Below, in pieces: positions 9,727-19,887 of a stretch of DNA of 64,000 nucleotides. The first letter of the stretch is position 1, and each line of letters opens with the position of its first letter. Source of the stretch: Fallopia convolvulus (Eukaryota > Streptophyta > Magnoliopsida > Caryophyllales > Polygonaceae); contig OZ024721.1 in assembly GCA_964016875.1 (NCBI GenBank), forward strand, positions 41,040,210 to 41,104,209, given 5' to 3'. Below the pieces are notes generated by a model. That model saw nothing but the letters and a program-made list of their open reading frames with translations, was not told the origin of the DNA and ran no database searches. The position numbers and the translations under genes were made by a program.

Positions 9727-10365
9727 GTCTAAAATATAGTCTCTTGATTATTTTTCATGTTGCCAATTGATTTTAAAATAAAATCTCATTAGATTTATAT
9801 ATTAGATTTATCGTTTATTAAAATATTGAATCTCACATTGAGAATTATAAAAAACCAAGCCTAACAAATAATCGTTTAGATTAATCTTATTTCTTATTAT
9901 TAATTGATTTTAGGATGAAATCTTATCGAACTTACTAGGACAGAGTAAGTATGAATGAATGTGTAGACCCTGTTTAATTGGTCTACCGGTACTTTAACGT
10001 ATCTTAATATTGAGTACTTTTTAGGGTGAGTGAACGGTGTCGCAATCGAAGGCAAATTAAAAACGTCCCCAGTACATATAAAGTGCTTATAAAATAATTA
10101 TGTAGGGTCTTTTGTCAAAAAAGTGTTTCTTAAAGTAGCACTTTTTTTCTAAGGAAATCACTTTTTAAATTATTTTGAAAAATCACCTTGTAAAATATAA
10201 CTAATTAATTTTGACCATCTTTAGTTATTTTCCCGTGATGGTTTATATTGTTAGATCAAAATATCCCTTTTAAATACATTTCATTTACTTATTTTGTAAT
10301 TATAAAATTTAAATATATATAAATTATTGTATATAACCCTTATAAGGTATATAGAGAGAGAGAGC
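9727..10365. other. SAUR upstream region and AT-rich intergenic DNA
   Basis: No coding region supported. GA repeat (AGAGAGAGAG) near 10351. I do not recognise an auxin-response TGTCTC element in a position I would defend. Confidence 0.5.
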
Positions 10366-10720
10366 TATCAAAAGTTGACCGAACCAGAAAACCCGATCCG
10401 AATGACCCACTTTTAAACCCAATTTGATTGATCCAAAACCCAATTTTGACCCAAGAAAATAGGACCCGAACGTAACTGACCATGGACCTGACTCGATTGG
10501 CGTGTAAATGTAAAATTTTATTAAAATATTAATATAATTTGAAATTTGAAATAATTTATTTAAATTTAAATATTTATATTATTATTAAATAGTTTTAAAA
10601 TAATTTAATAGTGAAAATAACATTTAAAAATGACGTTATTGACTCGTTGGTCAACTCAAATCCGCACAATAACCTGCCATAACACAACCTGATTTGACAA
10701 GTTATTAAATTATTTTAAAA
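10366..10720 (+). repeat. Dispersed non-coding repeat, copy 1 (partner at 47542-47985)
   Basis: Begins TCAAAAGTTGACCGAACC and contains many short CCGA/CCCGA/GACC-type units, then TGACTCGATTGGCGTGTAAATG, an A/T-rich centre and CATTTAAAAATGACG. The same order of blocks, diverged but co-linear, occurs at 47542-47985 in the same orientation. No ORF. The right end is truncated by or next to the inverted-repeat element starting at 10729. Family unknown to me. Confidence 0.75.
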
Positions 10721-10728
10721 TTATTTTA

Positions 10729-11906
10729 AAATATTGGTGTCATTGAGTAGTACACTAAGTTTAGTACGATTGACCAGAATCGTACTAAACTCGAACCTTG
10801 TTCTTTGTTTGTTCTTCTTCCTGATTTGGATTTTGTTTCCTTTATAGCCGTTCTCTTGCACTCGTCTCAAGACTTAGTGGATTCTAGGTGAGCTTCCCCG
10901 ATCTTAGGCTCCGCAGAGTAGGCTTACATCGAACTGCATCAACAATCTTCGGTGTCCCTTTGTTTTTCGATTTGCTTTACTTTCTATTGCATTTTTTGTT
11001 TGTTTCGTCTTACAAGTTTTCAATTCAGTTTTTCAGTGACAACCTTATTCTCACTGTTAGAATGTGAAGTTTGATGGTTCCAAACAAGAGCCAAGTCCAT
11101 GATTTGAGTTGTTGTGCATCAGAAGTCCGCGACTTGAAGAATCATTGAAAAAGTCGTGGGCATCAAAATTTTGGCGAAGCTCTATTAAGGAAAGAACGTA
11201 CAACGATTGATTTGGCCAGTTGGAAAAGCTTATTCAGGAGAGAATCAGAAGATTTTGTTCAAAAAAGAAAGGAAAATAGGTGATATATGACTCACCTCAA
11301 GATCAAGGAAGATATTATTGTGCATAAGCTTATATTTTAGGAAGTTTTGTGAGATTGAGTGAAATATCATTTGCCTTAATCGAATAGAAAATGATCTTTC
11401 GCTTAATCAGTATATCAAGTATCAATACTTAAGTGTGTTTAGGTTAGCGTTTGCTTGAGCGTTATTTTGCAGATTCGTGTGAAAGAGAGTAAGTTGGTTG
11501 TTTGAGTGTTGTGTGCGAGTGAGAGTTGTAGTTAGGCAAAGGATATGAGAGAGTTTGTAAAGATTATCCATTTTGAAAGTTTAGTGCAACCATATGGTAC
11601 GTATTGTATGAAAAAAATGGTTGCACTAAAGTGTTGATCCACCGGTCCTCCTCTTTGACTCTTGGAGGTTAGAAAGGTTTTTTATGGATGAGATTGAGGT
11701 TAGAAAGTTCCCCCCAAATTGAAGAGGCTACAAATTAAGGTTGTACGTACGTCAAAAAACAAGGCATGTGAAGTTATTTGTAGGGTATGTTTCTTTGTCT
11801 TGTGTGAAAATGAAAAAGGCAATTGGGGTTTTTGCCTTTATAGTACTCTTCTTTGTTGCGTATTCTGAGGACACACTTTGTGTACTACTCAATGACACCA
11901 ATATTT
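10729..11906. mobile_element. Unclassified 1.18-kb DNA element with 31-bp terminal inverted repeats
   Basis: The left end (10729-10759) and right end (11876-11906) are inverse complements with one mismatch over 31 bp; each begins AAATATTGGTGTCATTGAG. The outer AATATT is itself palindromic, so the target duplication cannot be told apart from the terminal repeat: TA, or AATATT, would both fit. No open frame of useful length lies inside, so it would be non-autonomous. The termini do not match the CACTA, hAT or Stowaway ends I know. Confidence 0.75.
10759..10790. repeat. 13-bp hairpin next to the left terminal inverted repeat
   Basis: GTTTAGTACGATT and its exact inverse complement, separated by GACCAG. 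It lies directly inside the left end of the 10729-11906 element and has no counterpart at the right end. Confidence 0.75.
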
Positions 11907-12223
11907 GAGTCGGACCTTCTTTATAGCTAGCATACGTACTATCTGACTTGTATTTGCCTGCAATTGCCCTACATGATCATAGATATTCCAAAATGGTGTC
12001 AATTGGAACTAAAAGCTAAGGTATGCTTAGATATTACGACTTGTCAATTCAAGGTTCTGTCGGTAAGCTTATATAGGTTAGTACGTACTTAGTAGTGTGG
12101 TCTTATGATGGCCCGTAATTAATTAACAATTACATATAAGAATGCTGAAAGAACGATTCTCTCTTTAATTTTTTGTTACATCATTGTTAACTTAACGCCC
12201 TGAAATGTTAAAAATATATGTAA
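11907..12223. other. Intergenic, nothing recognised
   Basis: No coding region, repeat pair or transposon end that I can support. Confidence 0.5.
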
Positions 12224-12236
12224 GGGCTGGATTGTT

Positions 12237-12332
12237 TTTTTTTTGGTCATTGCCACCCTAGTTCAGCGGAGAGCTTTGCTCCATCAAACGCCTACGTCTA
12301 GAGTTCGAGTCTCGCGAGGGCCCCTTTATTTT
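12237..12332 (+). mobile_element. Short SINE-like insertion with tRNA-like promoter
   Basis: A 96-bp insert between two perfect 13-bp copies of GGGCTGGATTGTT (12224-12236 and 12333-12345). Inside, TAGTTCAGCGGAGAGC resembles a pol III A box and GAGTTCGAGTCTC a B box, about 35 bp apart, as in tRNA-derived SINEs. A T-run follows the left duplication and CCCTTTATTT forms the right end. It is shorter than most plant SINEs, so it may be a tRNA-like head only. Confidence 0.75.
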
Positions 12333-12345
12333 GGGCTGGATTGTT

Positions 12346-12671
12346 ATGATCAAGCTAGATAGCACGGACACGGCCGGTGTTGGTAATTTATGCAATCCAG
12401 GGCCAACAAATCCAAACTTGACATTCACCACGGTACCTCCCAACGTTGATCGTCTTTTTGTTAACCTCAACTTTCACCTTTAAGCTAGGCCACTATTGAT
12501 ACCAACAAGAAAGACAATTGAAACTTCATTAGCATGATGCCATCATCGAATTAAGAGATCGATCGAATATTCAGCGGGTTATATTTCTTGGATATATCCA
12601 AAAAATATCTAAATTCCAATTCAACCATGACAAATATCTTTTTTGGCGTCCTGGCAGCAAAATATCTTATC
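12346..12671. other. Intergenic, nothing recognised
   Basis: No supported feature. The unique sequence interrupted by the SINE continues here. Confidence 0.5.
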
Positions 12672-12990
12672 TTTTTTTTTTTGGTGGAAGGAGAGGCGGT
12701 ACTCTCCGGCCCCTCAAAGAGGCATTTTATTAATAATAAAAAATGGGATAAGTAGTCAACAAAAGAGGAATAGCCCGACCCCTTACATCGTCATTAAGCA
12801 TACAAATAACACCCTCCGGCGGGTCAAACAATACATAAAAATCTAAGCTAAAAGAAAAAGCTAGAGTAGCTAAATGATCAGCAATGCAGTAATGCATGCA
12901 TTTTATCTGACCCGCTTCTCCATCTGGGAAATCTATCATTTTCATGAAAAATGTCATAACTCATAAGATAGCAAGGATGCTTATCAATTA
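12672..12990 (-). mobile_element. 5'-truncated LINE 3' end (RNase H tail, 3' UTR, poly-A)
   Basis: On the minus strand the reading frame 12957-12730 contains CIADHLATLAFS and VLFDPPEGVICMLNDDVRGRA, the closing part of the RNase H-like domain at the C terminus of plant LINE ORF2. It is followed by about 50 bp of 3' UTR and an A-run (T-run at 12672-12682). Only the last few hundred bases survive, as is typical of truncated LINE insertions. I could not find a clean target duplication. Confidence 0.72.
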
Positions 12991-13593
12991 TTGATCATCA
13001 AAAAAGCAATGCACTTTTAGACCCACACTAGGCCTAGCAATTAGCATAACAGTTCATCATGGCATCCTTTTTACAGTAATTGGCAACACACTTTTCTTTT
13101 AAATACGTACATAATTGAGTTTTTGTTTTAAAACTTCACTTGGTAGTTGGTACACTAAATTTGACTTGTTTTTTAGTCTCCAAAATAAGTTAGTGTATTT
13201 CTGGTGATACTCTTTAGGATTTGTGTTTTATTTGTTGGGTAACCTAACTTTAAATAAAGTTAAATTTCATGACATAAATAAATAAAAAAGAATAAATAAA
13301 ACAATAAAATTGGATGAAGGGAAATTTACAACAGAGGTAAGATCGAGAAGAAGCACGGAAACGACGTGGTTCTACGATAAATAACGACCACCAAGGTGAC
13401 GTACTAGTGGTCATGGAGATCGCGAAGCGCCTGGAAGCACAATCCCTCGGCGCCCCCGCCTGGGTGTGCCACCTCTGGAGCATGAATTTGTTGTGTATCC
13501 AGTGGTTCATATAGCTAGAGCTTGACATATATGGTATTATAGAGGCAAATAATATAAGCAATTAGCATAATCAATAAAACAATTATACTTTTT
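12991..13593. other. Intergenic, no supported gene
   Basis: Open frames here lack recognisable domains. GC-richer stretch near 13350-13490 with no identified function. Confidence 0.45.
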
Positions 13594-13600
13594 CATTTTG

Positions 13601-13810
13601 TGAAGATTATTATCCCGCTTCGAGAAATTGAAAAATGAATTGTCTAATATATTTACTCTTTTTTTCTTCTAATATATTTACTCTTGGATTACTCCTATTG
13701 CTAATTCGTTTTAGCATGGAATCCATAGGCTTATGTGGTGGGTCTGTCACGCATGTGCGCTAAGACGGTCCCCCCTCCATCTGTGTATTGTGGCTCATCA
13801 GACTTTGATA
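13601..13810 (+). repeat. TRIM left terminal repeat
   Basis: 210 bp. Diverged from the right repeat by substitutions and a small insertion around ATATTTACTCTT; ends TTTGATA against TTTGACA in the right repeat. Confidence 0.85.
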
Positions 13811-13826
13811 TGGTATCAAAGCGGTT
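13811..13826 (+). promoter_or_regulatory. TRIM primer-binding site
   Basis: TGGTATCAAAGCGGTT abuts the left terminal repeat and corresponds to the initiator tRNA-Met site TGGTATCAGAGC with one change. Confidence 0.8.
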
Positions 13827-14009
13827 TGATCTTGCGTCTCTAGTTATTGGGTAAGACCCGGATTCTCCCCACCCGTTATATTGGGCTAGCCCACCATGAT
13901 AGCGTGATTTTGTCTAATTGCTTGGGCTCGTCGACGATTTGTTGGCTCCAAGGCCATGATGTTGTCAAGTGTCAACTAGATCAGGGCAGTTGCCACTTGA
14001 GGGGGCGAG

Positions 14010-14206
14010 TGAAGATTATTATCCAACATCGGGAAATTGAAGGATGAATTGCCTATCTAGTATATATACCATTTGGTTATGTACTCTTCCTATTGCTAAT
14101 TGGTTTTAGGATGGAACCCCATAGGCTTATGTGTTGGGCTTATTGTGCATGTGCATTGGGATGGTCCCCCTCTGTTTGTGTATTGGTGGCCCATCGAACT
14201 TTGACA
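14010..14206 (+). repeat. TRIM right terminal repeat
   Basis: 197 bp, starting right after the purine tract GAGGGGGCGAG and ending TTTGACA, before the candidate duplication CATTT. Confidence 0.85.
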
Positions 14207-14339
14207 CATTTATTAATACTTTTATCACTCAAAATCGCTTGAACTTATTGAGCAATCTAAATGTTAAATGGAATTCCTTGATGATTGAAAAAAATGATGT
14301 ACATAAATAAGTTGTGACGTTTCTTAACGCCGAGTAATT

Positions 14340-14400
14340 GCGCCCCGGTCAGAGTTGTACGGCGCACTGGCTTTTTAGGAGCGGTGTGTCCTACAGCTCT
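14340..14400. repeat. MULE left terminal inverted repeat
   Basis: Starts GCGCCCCGGTCAGAG and continues with CTGGCTTTT, GAGCGGTG and CCTACAG blocks shared, inverted, with the right end at 37675-37739. Confidence 0.8.
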
Positions 14401-14427
14401 AAATTTTTAAAAAAATTGAACAAAAAG

Positions 14428-14509
14428 GAGCGGCAGCGGTGGCAGCTGCCGCTCTATATAAAAAAAACGTGATCGTTGCCTAGAGCGACAGCTGCCACCG
14501 CTGCCGCTC
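14428..14509. repeat. Perfect 21-bp inverted repeat in the MULE subterminal region
   Basis: The 21 bp at 14428-14448 (GAGCGGCAGCGG...GCAGCTG) recur as an exact inverse complement at 14489-14509, with a 40-bp loop. Related GC-rich palindromic units (GATCGGTAGCGGTAACAGC) follow at 14528-14555. This is a subterminal hairpin cluster ahead of the transposase start. Confidence 0.85.
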
Positions 14510-14697
14510 TATGTAAAAAAAAAGATGCGATCGGTAGCGGTAACAGCTACCGATCCCTTGCCCTCAACGGTAAAAAAAAACAAGCTTCACCGCGGCTATT
14601 TATAAGGCCATGTGAAGCTCGTTTATTTTACAGCGGATTCGGTTCGCGCGACTAAAAAGCTCCCAAACGCATCCCCAAATCTACCTCTACGAAAGTA

Positions 14698-17332
14698 ATG
14701 TCGGATTTTTGGCCATTCTATGGAGGGCAGGAACATTCTAGTTCAAATCCGGTGAATTTGAACGAGGATCCCGTGTATGAAGATGGCGGTTTAGAAGGAA
14801 TTCCTTATAGTGGACATCAAAACGAGGTGGTTTTGCATCAAAATGAAGAAGCGGTATGTAATCGATTATTTACTAAATTATTAGTTTTATTATAATCAAT
14901 CATATTTTATACTTTAGTATGATGAATTTGATGTTTATAATCGTTTTGGTTGTTATAAATGTTAAATTAGTTGAGTAGAAATCGTTATAGTTGTTATAAC
15001 TAATCATATTTTATAGTTGTTAAATTAGTTGTTTTAGTGCAAAATTTTCGTTTTAATTTCTCATATTGTGTTGAATTTGTGAGTTTATAATCGAATTAAT
15101 GAAGTATTTGTCATAATTGTTTCCAGTTTCCCGATTTTTCTACCTACTTTGAGTCTGATTATGAGTGGTCGGAACGGAATGATATGCTAAAATGGGCTAG
15201 AGAAGTAGGACGTAATTTCAACATAGTGTTGACAATTAAGAACTCATTGGAAACGAAGGTCCTTTTAGCATGTGTGTTAGACGGTGAGTACAAGCCAAAG
15301 AAGAAGGGTAAATCCGACGTTAATATGCGGACCCTACAAGTTGATGATGATCTAAAGGAAAAATCACGTAGAAGGAAGATGGGTTGCCCGTTCGAGTTGG
15401 TTGGCCAACGGGACAGGAGGACCAATCATTGGCGGCTAAGCGTGAAATCCGGTCGCCACAATCACGACCTTTCCATTAGTTTGGAGGGATATCCTTTTGT
15501 CAGCCGCTTAACCGATGAGCAAAAGGAGGATGCAAGGCTATTAACCCTCGCACATGGTGCGCCGATGTTTGTTATGACATACTTGCGCGAAAAGTGGTCG
15601 GACATCACAACTTCGATGAGACAGTTGTACACTTTTCAACATGATGTATTGAAGAAAGAGATGAGCTCAATGAATGTAACACAATTCTCACTCCGTTTCT
15701 TAAATTCAAATGGCTATTATCTTGATTATCGAGCCGAGGAAGGAAGCAACGAGATAATAGACTTTTTCTTTGCCCATCCCAAGTCGTTGAATCTGCTAAA
15801 GTTGTTTCCGTATGTTGTGATCATGGATGTGACATACAAAACCAACATGTAAGTATTTATAATAAAAGCGTTTTTACTTAAAATTTAAGTTTTTCACGTT
15901 AACTTATTCAAATTAATTAACATTTCAGGTATAACATGCCTTTGAGTGAGATGGTAGGATTTACTTACACCGGGCACACTTTTTGCATTAGGTTTGCATT
16001 TATGGCAAGAGAGACCCAAGATCGCTACGAATTGGTGTTATATCAGTTGCGGGAGGTGTTTGAAATGGTTGGGAAAATGCCAGAAGTTGTTGTCACAGAT
16101 CGGGATATTGCCGAGGTTAACGCCGTTGCGGTCCTGTTTCCCAACACCAAGCACATGTTGTGTTGGGTGCATATCCAGCGGAATTGCAAGGCGTACGCTT
16201 TGGCGAACGAGGTTTCTGCGGGGCTGCGGAGTGGTTTGGAAACAAAGCATGTGAGCTATTTTGCTCAACGACCGTAGCAGAGTATGAGGCACGACTTCGT
16301 CTATTGAGGACTGGTCAGATTGGAGTACAAAAGCCGCTCAATCCGTTGTTGTTAGCGTACCTCTAGAGGAACTGGCTTACTCCTTGGCGTGATCACATTG
16401 TTAGAGCCTACACTGATCATTTTCTACATTTGTTTACAAGGACCACAAACAGGTACGCTAATCAATTTTCCTTATGAGAAAAGTCTTAAACACAAATAAT
16501 AGCTACTGGCACTAAATTAACGAAATATTTATCAAGGTCGAGTCCTAACACTCTGTGTTGAAGGATTATTTGGAGTCTTCTGTTGGGGGGTTCAGCACGG
16601 TCTTGAGAAAGATGCACGCCATGGTGAACATTCAGGTGCACACTATTAGGGGAGAGATGAAACGAGACCGTACTAGCGAACCGTTGTCCATCAAACATAT
16701 GGACGAGCCACTCAAAACTGTCTTCTCTCGTCTTCCAAGAAAGGTTTCCAACAATTGTATCGGAGAGTTGTTTGCCCATGTCCGCGCTATATATGACCCG
16801 AACAAGGCTTTCCGTCTGATATGCGACGATGCGTGGTGGACAATCGCCCGTGGACTACCATGCCCTCACCAAGTCTTTGCTTGTATCAATGAATGCAGGC
16901 CTATTCAACTTTCAATGATTCATGATTTCTGGAAACAATTGGTGTGGGAAGGCCAAAGGGGAGTAGATGAACAGGTGGCCTCCACAGCCCTAAATCCAAT
17001 TGACGAGATTTGGACGAGGATGATACAAGACTTCTATGAAGGCAAGATTGATTCTACCTGTCAAACACCAGGTTGGTCGAAAATACTTGAACCTCAATTA
17101 TCTTGAGGAGGGGGATTTGGTGGAGCCATCTCTCCATAGGAAGAAGAAGGGTAGGCCAAGGAAGAACTCAAAGGTTCAACCAAGAAACTTGACTAGGCTG
17201 GAGCATCTTGAACAACGCAGGAAAGGCACTCGTTCTATGCCTGGGGTCGCACTTAGCCATGTTCCAGAGGAGGAGGAGGAGGAGGAGGAGGAGGAGGAGG
17301 AGGAGGAGGAGGAAGAGGAGGAGCAAGAGGGA
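14698..17332 (+). pseudogene. MULE transposase (FAR1/MuDR type), frameshifted
   Basis: Exon 1 is 14698-14853 (ATG MSDFWPFYGG) and exon 2 is 15127-15848, with GT-AG borders and matching phase. Exon 2 has DMLKWAREVGRNF, the zinc-chelating N-terminal DNA-binding region (MGCPFELVGQRDRR, WRLSVKSGRHNHDLS) and the first catalytic Asp in VVIMDVTYKTN. Exon 3 starts at 15929 (YNMPLSEMVGFTYTG) and has the second Asp in VVTDRDIAEVNAV and LCWVHIQRNCKAY. Frameshifts near 16215 and 16315 and stops break it before RNWLTPWRDHIVRAYTDHF. A further exon from about 16537 reads VES-stop-HSVLKDYL to a region with LPCPHQVFACINECRP (SWIM-like zinc motif). The end is a basic segment and a Glu tract. Confidence 0.88.
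17268..17324 (+). repeat. (GAG)n microsatellite encoding a poly-Glu tract
   Basis: About 19 near-perfect GAG codons in the transposase C-terminal region. The CRM-like element inserted just downstream, at AGGGA 17328-17332. Copy-number change here would stay in frame. Confidence 0.9.
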
Positions 17333-18196
17333 TGCTGCGTCCCTCGTATGGGATGTGACGTATCGATCAGTGTTTGAGTATTAGGTCTCGAATCAGCGTA
17401 GCGGAAGGCTTGATTGATTGGATTATGGCACGATCACACAAGAACAATTATGAAACGAGAGCTTTGTTGGAAAATATGAGTGGCGGCGCAAGCACAAAGG
17501 ATAAAATTAAGGAGAAACCTCGACTTCAATTAAACCCTAAATGTGCGCTGAATGTAAAAATTATCCTAAGCCTCCTTATATAGAGAGGCGGCACAAAACA
17601 AGCTAGAAAACCCTAAATGATGTGGCGCGCCTAGGACTGATGCGCAGATCAAGGCCCATCGGCGCGAGTCCATAAATCATAGGCGCAAGGCCCATTAAAC
17701 TCTTACTAAAACCATAAAACTACTAATAGCAATGTTCGGAATTAGAAACTATGCGAAAAATACTATAAAAGTGGTAGGTCGTCCGTGACCGTGCTCGCAG
17801 TGTCGCGACAAGGCTGGCGCGACGCTGGCGAAGCTCGGACACGGCGCTGGCGAGGTCATGGCGCGTGTCGGAGCGCTGGCGAGGACGCTGGCACGGATGC
17901 TGGCGCGAGGGGCACGTGAACCTCAAGTTGCGATCCTTGACACGGTGTTAGGCTCGAGTCCGATGGTGGCAAGGGGTTGGAGGTTGTCGCCGTTGGCTCG
18001 AGTTGAGACACCGAGGACGCACAAGGCAGTGTGCGTCGGCGCGACGAGGGGCGCGCCGTGGCCTGCGGAGAGGCGCACCACAAGTGATTGTGTCGCGACC
18101 TGGATTGCTCGAGTCCTGGCACGAGTGATGGGGCCATCCGAGCGAAGTGTGAATGCGTCGTCCTCCTGGCTAGCATCCATGACGGGGGTCGCATCA
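17333..18196 (-). repeat. CRM-like 3' LTR
   Basis: 864 bp. On the minus strand it starts TGATGCGACCCC (18196) and ends GACGCAGCA (17333). Closely similar to 33335-34182, including the GC-rich half with many CTGGCG units. The first ~270 bp (minus orientation) also carry the end of the integrase frame. Confidence 0.92.
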
Positions 18197-19104
18197 CCCT
18201 CCCCCACTTGGTTGGGAAACGTCCCCGTTTCCTCATAAGCTGGCTCAACGTAGGGGGAGAGGTCGGCGACATTAACTGTAGAATGCACGAAGTACTTGCC
18301 TGGGAGGTCGATTTTGTAGGCGTTGTCCCCGATTCGCTCCAAGACTTTGAAAGGGCCGTCTCCTCTTTGATGAAGCTTTGTCTTCCGAGAGTCCGGAAAA
18401 CGGTCCTTGCGAAGATGTAACCATACGAGATCTCCGGGGTTGAAAACCAGCCGCTTCCGTCCCTTGTTATGCTGCGCCTCGTATTGGCTTGTCCGGCGCT
18501 CCAATTGAGTCCTCGTCCTCTCGTCCAATTTGCGTATGGCGTCGGCGCGGTTGGATGCGTCGATGTGCTCGTCATTCTTCAACGACCTAGGAACAAGATC
18601 CATTGGAGAGTGTGGGTTGAGGCCGTAGACGATCTCGAACGGTGTCTTCCGAGTAGCTGAGTGTTTTGACCTGTTATATGCAAACTCAACAAATGGTATT
18701 AGATCCTCCCACCGGTGTGGGTTATTTTTGAGCACCGTCCGAAGAAGGGTGCCCAGGGTCCGATTGGTCACCTCAGTCTGACCATCGGTTTGGGGGTGAT
18801 AAGAGGTTGAAAAGAGCAATTGTGTCCCTAGCTTTCCCCAAAGCGTTCTCCAAAAGTGGCTACAAAATTTTGTGTCTCGATCACTAACAATAGTGCGAGG
18901 CACACCATGTAGCTTCACGACATGCTCAAAAAACAAGGTTGCGATTTCAGTCGCATTGTTGTTTCCTTTGCATGGCATGAAGTGAGCCATCTTGGAGAAA
19001 CGGTCCACAATTACGAAGATCGAATCTTTACCGCGACTTGTCATTGGAAGGCCCGTGATAAAATCCATGGAGAGATCTTCCCACGGGGTATCCGGAATGG
19101 GCAA
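17923..19104 (-). pseudogene. CRM-like integrase, reading into the 3' LTR
   Basis: Integrase core with catalytic residues visible: WEDLSMDFITGLP (D), IVSDRDTKFCSHFW (D) and YHPQTDGQTEVTNRTLG (E). It is followed by the C-terminal GPY/F-type part (GDGPFKVLERIGDNAYKIDLP) and an acidic stretch ending in GPITRARTRAIQVATQSLV. No chromodomain follows. The frame passes the polypurine tract (18197) and the LTR border and ends at 17923, so about 90 codons lie inside the 3' LTR, a known property of CRM-group integrases. The zinc (HHCC) region is upstream near 19130-19300, separated by an in-frame TAA near 19125. Confidence 0.88.
18197..18207 (-). promoter_or_regulatory. CRM-like polypurine tract
   Basis: GTGGGGGAGGG on the minus strand, directly before the 3' LTR start. 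It lies within the integrase coding frame. Confidence 0.8.
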
Positions 19105-19860
19105 GGGCGTGTATAGGCCATGAGGTTAGGACCTCGATTTAGCGGTTTGGCACGGCACACTACCACGGCAATACTTGTGGACATCGGAGGCCATATGTGG
19201 CCAAAAGAAATGTTCACGAAGTGCTGCTAGGGTTTTGGCTATGCCAAAATGGCCTCGGCCATCATGGGCTTCTTTGAGCAATAGATGCCTTACAGACGAG
19301 GCCGGAATGCAAAGCTTCCCGACTCGGTAAACGTATCCATTGTCCAAAAAATAAGACTCATGGATTCGACTCTGCTCGAGGTTCTCCATGATCGGTTTAA
19401 AAAATTGATCATGCATATATAACTCCTTAATCAAGGAGAACCCGAGCAAATTGGCCTGAAGTTGGGTTAAGAGTACATACCTGCGTGACAGGGCATCTGC
19501 CACGACATTCTCCCTTCCTTTCTTATGGGCGATGATGTATGGAAAAGTTTCCATAAACTCCACCCATCGAGCATGGCGTCGATTGAGAGTCGTTTGACTC
19601 TTGAGATATGCTAAGGCGGCGTGGTCCGTGTGAATCACGAACTCGCTAGGCCAAAGATAATGTTGCCATGTTTTAAGAACCCGAATAAGCGCGTACAACT
19701 CCTTGTCATACGTCGGGTAATTTAGAGTTGCCCCCGTAAGTTTTTCACTAAAGTATGCTATGGGGCGTCTCTCTTGGAGGAGTACTCCGCCTATGCCATA
19801 GTCAGAGGCGTCGCACTCGACCTCGAAGCGCTTAGTGAAGTCTGGCAATTGCAAGACCGG
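19105..19860 (-). pseudogene. CRM-like RNase H and integrase zinc domain
   Basis: RNase H part: FEVECDASDYGIGGVLLQE, KELYALIRVLKTWQHYLWP and VIHTDHAALAYLKSQ, with HKKGRENVVADALSRR closing it. Then the tether and integrase HHCC zinc domain (LLLKEAHDGRGHFGIAKTL, FFWPHMASDVHKYC). A stop separates it from the integrase core at 19104. Upstream a TAG near 19889 separates it from RT (after HHEAAF), where the frame would continue to ALKSALCSAPVLQLPDF. Confidence 0.88.
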
Positions 19861-19887
19861 AGCGCTACATAATGCAGATTTTAAGGC

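Larger units (their letters stand above)
13601..14206 (+). mobile_element. TRIM (terminal-repeat retrotransposon in miniature), complete
   Basis: Two similar terminal repeats, 13601-13810 and 14010-14206, start TGAAGATTATTATCC and end ACTTTGA(T/C)A. The second contains CATCGGGAAATTGAAGG, like other plant TRIMs. The left repeat is followed immediately by TGGTATCAAAGCGG, a slightly changed initiator tRNA-Met primer site. A purine tract (TTGAGGGGGCGAG) precedes the right repeat. The internal region is only about 199 bp and codes for nothing. CATTT at 13594-13598 and 14207-14211 is a possible target duplication. Replication would need proteins from another element. Confidence 0.88.

Noticed and set aside
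12237..12332. A functional tRNA gene
   Set aside because: A- and B-box-like sequences are present, but no acceptor stem or anticodon arm can be paired; flanking duplications point to a SINE-like insertion.
13250..13561. Minus-strand frame of 103 codons
   Set aside because: No domain, hydrophobic low-complexity end and no exon partner; treated as chance.
17858..18420. Long plus-strand frames with Arg/Ala/Gly-rich translation
   Set aside because: These are antisense to the integrase frame and the GC-rich LTR; same for 33763-34114.
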